Part shown: positions 1-13,300 of the stretch, in pieces
How the letters are laid out: the number at the start of each line of letters is the position of its first letter
How positions within the stretch are numbered: position 1 is the first letter of the stretch
Assembly (NCBI GenBank): GCA_013180625.2
Contig: SNVD02013943.1
Coordinates: forward strand, 682,001 to 746,000
DNA length: 64,000 nt
Direction: 5' to 3'
Source: Boswellia sacra
Lineage: Eukaryota; Streptophyta; Magnoliopsida; Sapindales; Burseraceae
The notes under the pieces: model-generated
The model's input: the letters and a program-made list of their open reading frames with translations, nothing else
Database searches by the model: none
Told to the model about the DNA's origin: nothing
Translations under genes and position numbers: made by a program

Positions 1-887
1 ATCTATGGCACAACTCCATAAAGCGATGTCTTCCTTGCATTGTCCTATTGGCTTGAGATATAACTATATATACAAACGGATCAGCATTTGCAAGAGTTAA
101 TTATCAGCCCATGCAAAAAATAATAATAATAAAATAATAATTTAGTAATTTTATCAACCAATATAGCGCTAACACAAGAAGAAATTCGGATATTTCTGAA
201 GTTTTACCTAGGCCAGACTCATCCAACTTCTTACTTCGATACATCTGATTTAAAAAATATGCATTAGTAGAGGGAAAAAAAAAAAAAAAAAAACCTTATA
301 TATGGAGAACTTAACTCCTTGTAATTACCTGCAAGTGACTCTTTACATGAGCAATGCTAAGTCCTTTCACGTTCATCAGCTGAAGAACTAATTTGGGAGT
401 TGCTCCTATACAAAAAAGCCAAGTGAAAACAGTTAAATCCCAAAGAGAAAACATTTTTGAACAAATTACATTAAGCTTCATGTGAAAAAAGAAAAAAATG
501 CAATTCATAAACAAAATAAATCTTACTTTCTTGACCTCCAAGCCTTTCAACTGCGTGCACGAAAGCTAGATGGAGATCTGGTGTCCAACGAAGCCTAGGC
601 ATTTTTGATCGAATATATTGCCTAACCATAGCAGGCCGCTCTTTTCCATCAATATTGGTCGTGTTGGTACTACTTGTATGACCTTCTGGGGAAGATTTGT
701 GATCATTACCAAACTCATTGTGTGGTTTAGTATTATTAGTGCTATCGTGCTCATCATCAATTGCTTCTTCGTTCAAGTCAAAGGAAGAACACTTCTGAGA
801 ACTGGCTAGAGAAGAGGTTTGGGCTTGGGTTTCACTTCCGTCGATGTTGCTCATTTTTTCATCAGATAACTCGGCCGTATTTTCCAT
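1..887 (-). CDS. GARP/G2-like MYB-type transcription factor, 3' part missing
   Basis: Nuclear DNA-binding regulator, cut by the left edge. Exons read on the minus strand: 887-527, 405-329, 244-208 and 44-1 (continuing outside), all with GT/AG borders and matching phase. The N-terminal ~90 residues are acidic and Ser/Asn-rich, with an EAR-like stretch (SSFDLNEEA). The single MYB-like GARP domain follows: it begins PRLRWTPDLHLAFVHAVERLGGQE, split here at the exon joint, continues RATPKLVLQLMNV and ends in KGLSIAHVKSHLQ, with MYRSKK from the third exon completing the SHLQ(M)YR motif. That signature marks the G2-like/KANADI-related family rather than R2R3-MYBs. The ATG at 887 is the first in frame of an acidic leader. 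Position next to a PCO4-type gene resembles Arabidopsis At2g42660 (recalled, not searched). Target genes unknown. Confidence 0.9.
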
Positions 888-3362
888 TGATCTTATCTTC
901 TCATCACATCACACCATATAGTCTGCCATATCTATTTTAGCGAGCCACTTCACCGTTAGAGTGGAGGTGAGAAAGACAAGAAGAAGTATGCATAAATAAA
1001 ATTTCTCAGTTTAATTGAAAAGTAAAAGTCAAGATGAAAAGAATCTACTGATTTGTGAACAAATATAGATCAACTTCTGAATGATCAATTTTAAATATCT
1101 AGTCCAAGGAATTGTTCCGGAACTTACCTTCCCACACACTTTAATTATATATCTTGATAACAAAGTCGAGAATTGAATGCTAAACACTATGCAAAGAAAT
1201 TCATTCCATCCATTTCAAGGTTTCTTATCACTGCAATTTTAAAGTTTTAGTCATCCAAAATAAAATAATATTATCCTTTAGGTTTGTTTATGCTAATTAA
1301 CCATTGTGCTCTTTTCTCTAAATCTCCAGTTGCATTTTTAGGGAAGTGTTCTTATATGGGAAAGATGCGCTATGATCATACAAACTTGTGAGTATGGTTT
1401 TGAAACAAGTGTAAAATAAGTCATGGAGTAGAATTAATGCATCGTCTGCGAGGTAAATTAACTATATATATAATAGGGCTAGAGCTGGAGCAATACAAAT
1501 TAAAGAGCATACAAAAATAATTCTAGCGATAAAACATGCATTTTTCTTCTTTTGATTCAAACAATACGAGGGAATTAAGCAGCCCGTACTCAAACCAAGG
1601 AAGCACAAGAAAACCATAGTAAGTTTCGAACTAAAACCTGACATTATAAGATCAAAATATCTTTCCTTTATCTTTCATAAAGAAGCTTAATGAATTAATT
1701 AGAAGAAAATTTTAGTAGGAAAGAACCAACTTAAACTACAAAACTACAATGAACAAGAACAGCTACGAATGCTAATACGACACCATATAGTAAATGTTCA
1801 AATTAATTCTAGCTCTATGTATATTGATATAGTTGTGAAATTTATTCCACTGATCCAAGGAAAACCTAAAGGACTTCCACGGGCACTGATGATGATGATG
1901 ATGCTCGGTTACTTTTCTCTACATGATTATAATTAGCAGATTGAAAAGATAAGTAGACAACACAGCTGATTCAATAAGTAACAATTAAGATTGAACATAT
2001 TCATGAAATCTACCCCAAAAAAATAAATAAATAAATAAAAGAACCCTTGGATCCATCATAGAAAATTATATCACCAAAAAGAGCAGCCAGGCAGTTGATT
2101 TGAAAAGGAGTTGATCCGAACTTACCCATCAAATAAAGAATGGAAGAGCTGCATCATGGATCCAGAAGTAAGCAATTGGCCGAATTGTGCATGAACACAT
2201 GAACACAGAGGCAGAGGAGAAGAGGAAAGAAAGAGAGAAAGAGCGCAATTTCACTGTGAAGTATTATTCTCCTCCATTGAAACATTCAAGTTTCATTTGT
2301 ATAGAATAACTTGTTGTTAGGAATGTGTGGAAATTTAAGTTTCATCCACATTAGTCACCGAACTTGAAATATTCTTTACAGTGATCAATATGAAATAATA
2401 TATTATGCACAATGATAATAAGTAGGGAAGACAATGGTCGGGCACCAACTTGATCACTTCAACCTTCAATTATATTAATATTATAACGAATATCACCACT
2501 CTCTTTGACTGTTGAAAATCATGTGACTCCTCGAGCCTTTCTGGTTGTTGTTCTTTTTTTACAGCTGCCCCGTCCCTCCCTCTCTCTCTCTCTCTCTCTT
2601 GCCAATCGTTATTATCTTTACTAGTTGACCTTTGCAGGGGGACTGAAACAATTTGGTTCGTCATTTCATATTATCAATTTCAATCTTCTTACTTTATTAC
2701 GAAATGATTGATACAGGCAGGGCGCTGTGGGAAAAGTAGACCATCAACTAAGCCCTACCATTTGTATTAAATAAATTCCTGTCCGATATTTAAACACTAA
2801 TATTCTGTCCTACTGTTTTGATTCTTTTTCCCTTTGTACTTATTTTATATTATATATAATCTCTTATCACATTGAGAGTTTTGTCCTGATTTGTAGACTT
2901 CAAATGCGTGGTTGGACTTTTATAAACCCTTGAAAGCTCTGAGACACCCGAGGAGAGGTATATGAATTAGAGTCTGAAGTCTGGAGATATGGAGATTAGT
3001 CAAGGAAGTTAACATTTGGCTTATAATTTGACGATATTCAGAGGAAAGACGACAACGAAAAAAATAAAGGGCGCAGTCGCCAATAAAAGAGAACATTTAA
3101 CCTATAGTAATTATGATAGCAATTGCACGCACCCACCCTTGAAATAACATGTAAACTTCAAAGTGTTTCACTTTCTTAATTTGTCTGTGTGACGACTGAC
3201 GATGTAATATCTTGCTTGGAATGAATAGGCTATTTTCGGGTCTTTTCTGTCTCTCACTTAGGCATGCATCTGCTAGAAGCTTGGATTATGACAAGATAAT
3301 AGTGCTGAGATGAGCAATTCATGATTATACTATTCTAGGGTTATGCAAATTAAAGACTAATC

Positions 3363-3410
<48 letters not shown>

Positions 3411-3959
3411 ACACACAATTGCAAACTATATACATAAGCATGATTTAATAGCGTTAATTAACAGATTTCGTGTGGTAGGAGATTTTTAGCTGGGTTCCTA
3501 GCTAGACAATGAAACAATGAAACAAACGTTAATATGTACCATACTTAAAGCATTATTTATGAAATTGTATCATTTTCAGAAAATAAGGGCAAAAAGATCT
3601 TCTCACCAGTCACCAACGATGACTATTAGTAGTTCAAAGGCCAAAACTAATATACAAGAGGTAAAACCTTCTCCTTCTGCTTTGTCTTGACAGCGTGCTT
3701 TCAAGGATGAATTTTTCTAGTGTGACAGCTGAAAATATTTTGAACAAGAGTTGAGTATGATTTCTGTTTTTCGTGATTCGTTAATTAAGGAAGAATAAAA
3801 GACTAGTCGTCTGAGCTAGATAGTTTTTTAGGTCAACCACTGCCATTATATTAGTGTAATTAATAAGCATTCATATTTAGTACCTGACTAAATATATATC
3901 GTTGGCAGTCCAAGTAATGCATGAGATGATTTTAGGACCCGGTCATATGGCCTATATGT
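888..3959. other. Intergenic region upstream of the GARP gene
   Basis: About 3 kb without a supported gene. It presumably contains the promoter and 5' leader of the minus-strand GARP gene. A CT/GA-rich tract lies at about 2577-2600 and a long (TA)n microsatellite at about 3366-3406. Short open frames here have no recognisable domain and are not called. Confidence 0.6.
3366..3406. repeat. (TA)n microsatellite
   Basis: An uninterrupted run of about twenty TA units in otherwise non-repetitive AT-rich DNA; likely length-polymorphic. Confidence 0.9.
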
Positions 3960-4571
3960 GCAACATTCGGGCATATGCGGTCACCAACATGTTACGTTGA
4001 CATTCAGGTCTACGGCGGTCACCGGCATGCCAACCATATCACATATTATCCGCTTTGGCAACATCCGGAACTAAGGCGGTCACCAGCATAACTAGTGTGT
4101 CTGCCATGGTTCAAACTCGGGTTATCACACCCCTGTTCTCACAACATGAGTACCATCTAACTAACGCTTTAGGCTTGGATGTATGGGACAAAGCTGTGAG
4201 GGGCATGTCGGTGACTGCTAGAGGCTCGGATGTCAAAGTAGCATGTCGGTGACCGCATGGGCTCGAATGTTACATAAAAAAATGCTCGTTTTTTGCTTTG
4301 CTAATATCCGGGCCTAAGCCAGTCACTGACATGCCCCTCACGGCTTTGTCCTGTATCTTCGAGCCTAAAGCAGTCACTAGCACGATAGGCATGTCTCCCA
4401 CGGTTCAAACTCGGGTTATCACCCTTATTTTTACAACATGAGTACCATCGGATGTTACCAAAGAGGACAGCATGTGATATGATTGGTATGAATATGGTTG
4501 GCATGCCGGTGATTGCCGTAGACCCGGATGCCAACTTAACATGCGGGTGACTGCATGGACCCGGATGTTAC
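3960..4571. repeat. Foldback (long inverted repeat) element made of two nested hairpin halves
   Basis: The outer ends are imperfect inverted repeats of about 120 bp: GCAACATTCGGGCATATGCG at the left pairs with the complement of the right end (reading GTAACATCCGGGTCCATGCA). Both arms then continue through a shared CGGCATGCCAACCATAT block. Each half is itself foldback-like. The left half ends at about 4273 in the complement of its own start. The inner arms at 4185-4235 and 4300-4350 are also complementary. A roughly 65-bp direct repeat (TTCAAACTCGGGTTATCAC) occurs at 4110 and 4400. No coding capacity is seen. It looks like a foldback or MITE-type transposon; flanking target duplication is not convincing (only ATATG is shared). 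Confidence 0.75.
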
Positions 4572-4911
4572 AATATGCATAATATTAACTTGCGCTACTC
4601 AACGAAGAGCAATGCAATTACCCAAGAGATTACAATTATTTGGGAATTTACCCAATAATACTAATAAAAGTAGAAGAATATCACAAACGTGATGACCTAA
4701 AGTACTGTTACATATATTTATCCCGCTATGCTAATTGATCAGTCGCTTGTTTTTCTTCATAAAAGATAAAAATTGGATTTTAAAAAAAAAAAAGATTTGG
4801 ACCGTTAGTACTCATGCCGGCATGGACTGTAGCTAGCTAGTTTTAGTGAAAAGAGCAACAAACAAAAGTAATTGTACTCTATTGTATGGTAAAAGATTGC
4901 GAGAGAGAAAC

Positions 4912-5112
4912 ATGTCCTTCAATTGTTATATTCCTTCATATTGTCTTGTTTTGATCTTCTTGGGACTGCCAGACTTTTGCCATCCCTTTCCCTACGGTCC
5001 AAGGATTTACTTTCCGAGGCTTCTTGGAGAGAATTTGAAGAGTTTGTCTCGACGTGAAGGAGAGCTTATTGTTTATTATTCGGGAAGTAGAGGAATCATT
5101 TCAAGGGATTAG
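4912..5112 (+). CDS. Possible small secreted peptide, unrecognised
   Basis: A 66-residue reading frame from the ATG at 4912. Its first ~27 residues look like a signal peptide: a short polar start, a hydrophobic core (CLVLIFLGLPDF) and a small/Pro-rich end. The rest is basic and ends in a Gly/Ser/Arg-rich tail (YYSGSRGIISRD). I recognise no CLE, CEP, IDA or other known peptide-hormone box. There is no obvious TATA box close upstream and no homologue in the window. It may be a chance ORF; listed only because its composition differs from the surrounding AT-rich noise. Confidence 0.15.
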   Translation: MSFNCYIPSYCLVLIFLGLPDFCHPFPYGPRIYFPRLLGENLKSLSRREGELIVYYSGSRGIISRD

Positions 5113-8100
5113 GTTGTTGCTAGAAGACACCCAAAATTGACTAGATATGCGTGACATTTATATGCGTGCAAGACTAATTCATATATGTAACCAGAGAGCA
5201 CTGAGAGGGAGAGATTCTTGTGAGTAATGAAGACAAATATTCGAAGGATTAAAGTAACAGTTTTGATGGGGAAGAGGATGCGGGAGAGAAGGAAATTGTA
5301 TCCCGTACATGGTTAAGAAAATAAGGAATTCTCTTAGCTCTACGCAAATAATATTATAAATCACCTATGTTCTGTCTTGTTTTGTGCATGGGGGTTGACA
5401 TTTTACATATTTTTAGTACATTTTCCGAGCAAACAAAGAATCTTTCTCAGAATTTCAGCTTATTGTATTATATATATTCTGCCGGATGGTGAAGTTCCAA
5501 TTAATTAACTTAATTTTCCAATTTGCCAACACTGTGCTCAAACAAACTAGCTCCAATATTATATTGAAGTTGATCGAAATGAATGATGTATACTCCAAGT
5601 TGGGGGTCAGTAGTAAAAACTGTGAAATTATAATTAATATATATGATGTATATTCCATGAATATTCTATTAAATCTGGATCTCGATATCGTGGAAGAAAA
5701 GTTGTATGTATTTGCAGACTTCTTTGTACAAATTAAATCAGCGTTTAATTATCCAAACTAGATATTAATTAACGTTGCTAATTTCAATTAACTAGACATA
5801 GTGAAGAAGAAAATAAAAGTATTTTTACTAGTTAAAAACATTTTTAAAACAAAGCTTAATTTGTTTTTAACGTTAGCTCAATTAGATTAATGAATATATA
5901 TTTCTTTCTCCATGTTTTACTTTCTTGTCAATATTACATCTCAATATATAGTTGAGAGTTGTTAAATTAATTAACGTGATCAAATAAAGCACCATCGACA
6001 CACATTAGGTAAAAAGTTAAAATGTAGTGTAATTCCATTTACCAGTTAATATAAAAATCGAGCACATATTTTAATCTTAATATTTGTTGAAGTTGAATTT
6101 AGACTTCAAAAATAAACAAGAAACCCGATATCTCTGATGCTTGTGCTATTGAGGTGTTATTCTGAAGGAATATTCAAAACCCAAAATGCTAGCTAATGCA
6201 AAGAATATATGGTCAATTATTCCACATGCATCACACTCAATAATTTAATTTGAGAAAGAAAGAGAGAGTAATTAATATATATATACACACATATACATAT
6301 GTGTGTGTGTGTGTGTAAAGCATATGATGTATATATGAGTTTATATAATTATATAGCTGCTAATCCATTAAAGCTCTAGCAGCCTAATTTTATTATATAC
6401 ATATATGTGCTGTGTTTTTCCAGGATTTGGGTTTGTTTTTGTCGATATAATTATATAATGTTTTCAAAGGGAGTTGGAGCTTTGGGAGATTGGGAATAAT
6501 AATAATGCAATAATAATATCTTGATATTCTGTAAAGCCATGGCCATGCATGCAAAGAATCTAGGTGTACGTGGAGGTCCCTGTTTTAATTCGTTGGCAAA
6601 AGAGACGCCGCAAACATAGGCACCATATGGGATCTCGCCGCTCAGAGACAGAGAGAGAGAGAGAGAGAGAGTACGTGTTGTACCTAGCAAGGTAGATCAC
6701 ATGCATGTCCACGTTAATTTATTAGGTTTTTTTTTCTCTGTGTAAGCATCTTCCAAGAAGCCTAGATCAGAGGTGTGAAATGTGTTTAGTTTTAATTAGT
6801 TACAAAATAATTATTTTTCTTTGCCCATCCCGATGTGGGTCCTTGATCTTCTTGTTTTTTCTTGCATGCATTTAGCTAAACAATTCATTGATCCTATACT
6901 TGTGAGATAAAATCTTTTAAAAAAAAAAAGAAAGAAAGAAAAATCCCCCCTTTCCCTCAGCGACCTCAGACAGGTTGGCCAGGTGAATTAAGAAAGGCTT
7001 TAAGATATCACAAAATCGAAGAATTCGAAATAAGATGAGAGAACCCACCTGCTACTCTAAGTGGAATTCTTATATGTAGTTATGCTCAAATGACACTTAG
7101 TGGAAGAGCAAAGAGTTTTAGTAAGATATTATTGTAATATTTTAATTATCCAATTGCCTTTATTAATTAAATCTTAAATTTTATCATAAGTAATTTATGA
7201 ATGTTATAAAGCATGTCTGTTATTAGTTGGTAAGATAGCCCTACCCTTAATCCTTTTTAATAAATGTTATTGGTTATTACTTGATCTACATTATTCTAAT
7301 GGTAAGTTTCCTTCTCATACTCTTTTAGCTAGTATTAAACGGACTATGAATATAAATATAAATTAATGTAACACAATATATTATTGGAACAAGATTTAAA
7401 AATAAAAATAAAAGTAAAAATAAAGCCAACTTGGGCCTAAGCGTCATTGACAGAGGTCAACGAAAAAAAACTAACTTTTGGCCCTTTATTAACAGTTTAT
7501 AATGAATAATTGTTTTCTATCTTAATTGATTTCCTCGTCCCTCAATCTTAGCAAATATTAACTCAATGGACACAACTGGCATTATTTGTTTTGCTAAATT
7601 CGCTTACAAATCTCATGAATCATGAATCAGATCTCATCTCAAAAAATAAAATCTCACTAATTAACAAACCCAATCAACCAAATTTAAAGCCACTCGCAAA
7701 AACTTCAAACTTGAATACACACAAAAATAATAATAATAATAATAAATACACCTTTCTTACCATCAGATAAGTCAGGAATGTTAAATACGAATGATTCACA
7801 TCCCACCACCAAATCATGACTTCTCCTTTGAAAAAGCAAGTCAAAATCAAATCCCCAAAGCCCATTCAATGGTTGTTTCAGCCGTCAATTCACCATTCCA
7901 AAATGGCTGCTCTTCCATTCACCTTCATCAATGCATTCCCATACAAGACCCCCAAAAATAATAATAATAATAACCAAAGGTACAAGAAGGATACCACTCG
8001 AGACAGAAATGAGAAACTAGGAGATAAATTATTAAATATTAGATTAGTGATTTTACCAACTTAGCTTTTAAATTGTTAAGCCTAACGATTTAATTAGTGA

Positions 8101-8819
8101 AACGGGTGAGCATATCATTTCATCCATTGTTCACATGCCGCCAAAAAATCAGGTTTTTAAATAATACAAATTCACAAATTTTAGATTTTTTATTATTTTA
8201 ATTTTTTTTCACAAAATTGTAGTACAATTAATTTTAAAATAGTAAAAGGTAAATACTATTTTAATATTTTTAATTTAAATGCAAAAACACAAGCTTGATC
8301 TTTGCTTTCCTCATAAGATAATAATTATAAAACAAACAAAACCTTCAACTCTATAAATAGCAGTGGTAATTGTGGATAAACACCAAGAAAAATTCAAAAA
8401 ATAACCCAAATTAGGGACCTATTTGAAAAGTAAGCTACTTTCTGAAAATTTTGATATTATAGCACTTTTGACTGTAAAATTATCCTAACGCCTTTTCTTC
8501 ATTAAATAAAACAAACAAAATATTTTCTTCCTTTATTCTTCGTTGTTGGACAAAATCTTCGTTACACGACACATTACACACGGTTTGTCACATATTTGTT
8601 GTTTAAAAAATATGGTATTAGCTTATAAAAAATGAACTGAACTATGTTGAAGTGATCCGAGTAGTTTGATGTAAAAAAACTCGAATTTTTTAGAGAAAAT
8701 AGGGTTCTTTAATGAGAAAAACGACGACTTGACAATATGCTTCCCCATTGTTGAGCGTTAAACACCTTATCTAACACCATTTGATAGTGAAAGAGAGATG
8801 TCGGATTCTGTTGGATCAC

Positions 8820-9030
8820 GGACAGAATTTGACATATGATGTCGAGTTCGAGCGTTGAGCACTTAGACTAAGAAATCGCGAATTGAGTATCGGTTACAAG
8901 TAACTCGACACTCGACAGTCCTTGTCATCGAGTGTCGATTACATGCAATCTGACACTCAACATCTAAGCATCTAGGCTTGTCAAGTGTCGAGCGTGAAGC
9001 AAGACCGACACTCGTCATCGTCTATCTCCA
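8820..9030. repeat. Palindrome-rich repeat patch (CGAGTGTCG / CGACACTCG)
   Basis: Several diverged copies of a GTCGAGTGTCG motif and its complement CGACACTCGAC occur within about 200 bp. The same motif dominates the centre of the hAT element at 37371-38433, so this is probably a decayed relative of that repeat family. No terminal repeats or target duplication were found around this copy. Confidence 0.5.
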
Positions 9031-10389
9031 TCCGTCGACTTAAAAAACCACCTTTTCACATATCTCAAGCTTTGAATCATTCATCAAACACTCTAAGAAC
9101 AACATAACTGTAAAGAACTTTGACAGTGCAACAAATCATCTACCTTTATCATCATCAACCTTTTTTTCTTTTTTTGTTTTTGGGAGGAGACAGCCCCAAG
9201 AGATGCCCCCCTTCCAACCCCTACAGCAACCTTACTACGAAGGTCGATCCACGTATGAATATGTGAAAGGACTTAAAAATTAGAAAGATTTGATAATGAA
9301 TATTGGTTATAACAAAAAAGAAATGAAAATGAAATAATTAAATTGTTAAGAATATAAAGATCATTTCTCACCAAGAAGGTGGTAACATCAAAATATTTAC
9401 AAAGTGGATCGTTTTTCAACTAATCCCCTTAGTTTGGGCCTTTTTTTGTCTTAAAAACCGGGCTGCAATCACAATGCCGTCTTCGACCTCAACCACTCTC
9501 AACAAAATTTTTTAGCAAAGCAGAATGCCCACAGGAGCTGGACAAAGTCGGACCAAGCTAGACCAGAAACCAGACACTGCCAGCTTGCAATTTGCAAGGC
9601 TCAAATTGCTTTATGCTACAACAAAAATTCTTTTCGAACTAAGAGAGGAGTTACCAGATCCGAACACATCAAAGGCAACAAAATTAGAGACCAGTCAATT
9701 AGAAGCCATTTCCGTTATTCGTAACAGCGGTAAGTCGACATCTGACTAGTTGGATATCAGATGCCAACGTGAAGAAGAAAAAACTAGAATTTGTGTACTT
9801 CATCCAATGCAAAACCAGAAAAGACCGACCAAAAAAGCAAAAAATGGTAGGCATAAACAGAGTAAAGAGTTACTTGGGCTTTTACGACAGAAGAAAACAA
9901 GTAAATAGAATGTATCATGTACCACCAAAATGGTATAACAAAGAACGGATGCGACTGAACTGGTGCTTAGCTCAAGCCCAACCAAACGCTATTCTATTCA
10001 AACTACTTCCGCTGACAGGACATTGACTGTTCAAAAACATCAGTCAGGCTAATCCACCGACCAAAACTTCCCAGTTGTGAAACAAAGGCAAAGACAAGTA
10101 AATCGTCTGCTTATTGTCATTGCACAAACAAATTCAAACAAGAATATCATGCGCCACAAGTTTCTCTCAACTTTAAGTCACTATCTCACTAGTAAAAGGT
10201 GAGGTCAGTAAATCAAAGGACTACATCGGTGGCAATAATATGTACAAGCCCAATGCCTAACTTACATAGCCCAAAAATTAAATATTGCCTAGGCTACTGA
10301 CAACCAACCCATGGACAATTTCCCCACTATTTGCCATACTGTGACGAGTTAATAACATTAGAATGCATGGTACAGCAAAACAAGAATTC

Positions 10390-13300
10390 TCAAGTTCTTA
10401 TAACGGGACCCTTGTACAGCCCTCTCCGAATCACAAAGTTGTCAGGGGGTAGAAACTCTTCTAACCAAGTAACATCAGAGACTGTCACTCCATTTACTTC
10501 AAGTTCACCTTCATTTAGATAAGAACCACACAAAAATTAAAAAAACATCAAATATATTGAGTACCAATAGAGTCATCATTTACTTGGTAAAATAAGGTAA
10601 TAACAGTTCATTAACAACAGTTGCAATTCATGAATATTGAATAATGCAAAATACAAGCTTAATTACCTGGAAGATCTCTCCTGGGGGACCTCCGGAAATA
10701 AGTGCAGTGCCGTCCGTGATCTGAAGAGTAAGGAGGGGAGAGAATATCGAAGATAGCACAGGGAGTAATAGCCCTGAAACAATGGATATTCCCTCCAGTT
10801 GTGGGATAAAGAATTGTCGTCCCACAAGGTGCCGTCATTTCCTCATTTCTAGCAGGCTTTGCAGGTCTCGCTGCAATAGAAACATGCTAATTTTTAATCC
10901 ATGAGAAAAGTCTCACACGAGGCAGTTAAGCCATTCACCATCATGTTCAAACATGAAAAATCAACTAAACATATTTAACATCTATCTTCCATATAACTTG
11001 GTCCAAAATACCTATTTCTATTTTCAGTTTCATGTTTACATGTTTTCTTTTTTCAACTATTCCACATAAACAAGTTGTTCATGCCCATATTTACGCAGGT
11101 GATTTTACATAGGATGACATGACCAATCAAGCTTCAAGTAGGGAAAATAATTCAAAATTTAAAAAACACTAATGATACTTTTACCTAACATCACAACATT
11201 TCTATGACAGTGTCACCTTAAAGCCTTTAGATTACACCGCCATTAAAAATCAATAGAATTTTTTTTCTACAAGAAAGTTTATTCACCTCATCAACTTTTT
11301 TGCACCATGCAAGCACTCTGTCTAAGTTAAACCAAATGCACCAGTTTCAGTTCATTGCATTTCATATCTGCCAATAATTTAGCTCAACATCATAATTTTA
11401 GGGCAAAATTTGTGTCCCTCCCCAGAGGTTTGCGCTAATTACAAGCAGACCCCAGGTTCAAAATTCGCCAAAGAGTCTCCCATTGAGATTATGAAAATTG
11501 CCCTAATTAAAAGAAGATTACTTTCCAAAGTAGAGGCTTCTGCTTGTGATTAGACTGTGAATAAGCCACCAAGAGCAACTGGTCTTAACCCTCTCCTCCA
11601 GTCAGACTTGGCAATATAATTTGCTTAGGTGCAAAATGACACCTGCAAACAGCTCCACCAGCCATCATGTTCTTATGGTATGAGAGAAATCTCTTAGACG
11701 CCACCCTCCTTAGAGATAGATCAAGCAACATAATAAATCCATCAAATAGGGTATTTTGTCCACGTGTTCAAAATATCCTCAATCTTGGAAATAATCAATA
11801 TCTTCTTATCCTTTATGCTGAAATATTTGAACTTGAAAGATTTTACATAACAAGTTCATTATTTCATTGGCTAATGGATTTTCTGTATTTATACATCAAG
11901 TTCCAGGGAAGCAGGCACACACTCCTCTTCTTTCAACATGTAAAAACCAAACAAAGTTGTTTGTAAATATCCCAGAAAATTCGATAAAAAAAAATGTGAT
12001 AACATCAAGTATTACTTTTATTTAATTTGCCATAAAAGATATTAGTCATTCTTTGGCATGAGAAACAACAAAGGGATTCTTAAACCCGGTAAAATCTCTT
12101 ATGAAACTAGGGTCAAGCTCAGCCAATTTAGTATTCCCAGACAGTTAAGAAAGAGCACTATCAGATCTATAATATTTCTAAAATAGTACCAGTAACCTAG
12201 AAGACAAAACATCTACCATACATAATATTTAATTCCCATATAGGATTTACATGAAGTCTTTCCTGTAATTGCCTTGTATCCTCATGTTTATGAAACAGGT
12301 CAAAAGGTTCACCACATAATCCTTATGAATAAGAAAGAATACAGAAATCTTAATTTGTTATAATTTTATCCGATACCCATGCACATAAAACAATCATCCC
12401 ATGATGGTTTCTTATATCAGGAAATAGGTTGGCAAAATATAGAAAAAATTTACAATACTAATAGTAGTACAGTAAATTAGCAAGAGGTAACGGAACACAG
12501 GCCAAAAATAGCATGGGCCAAGGGAATTGCTTCCAATATGAAAAGAGATTTAAATACCAGGACAGCATTCTGATTAACTCAATTAACACCAAGAAGCATG
12601 GGACTTATTATCCTGACCAATATAGTCAAATGGTGAAGTCCTCAAAAGCATTATCGACAAGTCGGTAACTAAAGATATCTAAACATCATGTGTTTTAACA
12701 ATCTAGCCTATTTGGATGCCTGAACCAAATAAAGTCTGACCATTTCATTTCCCCAACTGTTAATCAAAGGCAGACTTGTCAATCATTTATTTTTCAGTCC
12801 TTGAAATTATGCTACAGTAAACCAGACCTGTCAATAACTAAAAGATATTTTACTACTTCTATTGTCTTCTTCTTGCTAGCCTCCCTCTTAGCTGTTAAAC
12901 ATGATAGCACTCAACTCAATCCATTCCTTGATTTTTGGTTGCTATGGTGAGAGAATGAATTGATTATATTTGGAGAGGGCAGTTGTGCTACTATTCTTAT
13001 ACTCAAATACTGCCAATATTATAAATTGTAAAAGATAAATTTATACTTATATAACTATTAGAGTATGACATCAAAAAAATTTCTTTCTTTCAGCTATTTA
13101 ATAACCTAGGTGAAAACAGATGATAGAAAATAGAAACCAGGAAAATTTTTCTTTTTACAAATCATTTGGAATATTCATACTTCACCTAGTTACAAAATTC
13201 TCAATTCAGTATAATAATGCTATTGGCCTTCATGAGAAAAGATGGAGAGACTATTGATTGCTAACATCAGCAAAATTAAACATGTAGAAACTTCAAACAT

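Larger units (their letters stand above)
4572..10389. other. Long intergenic region between the GARP and PCO genes
   Basis: Mostly AT-rich DNA with simple repeats (TG-rich about 6300, GA-rich about 6645-6671, AAT-rich about 7729-7746 and 7958-7973). It contains a small signal-peptide-like ORF at 4912 and a patch at 8820-9030 rich in CGAGTGTCG/CGACACTCG palindromes. The last kilobase before 10390 would include the 3' UTR of the minus-strand PCO gene. No other gene supported. Confidence 0.55.

Noticed and set aside
3366..3406. CRISPR-like or origin-like repetitive array
   Set aside because: It is a plain TA microsatellite in a plant nuclear genome; no spacer structure.
5455..5761. Frames on both strands (67 and 91 codons)
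   Set aside because: AT-driven low-complexity translation with an imperfect local repeat (GATGTATA...CC); no gene-like features.
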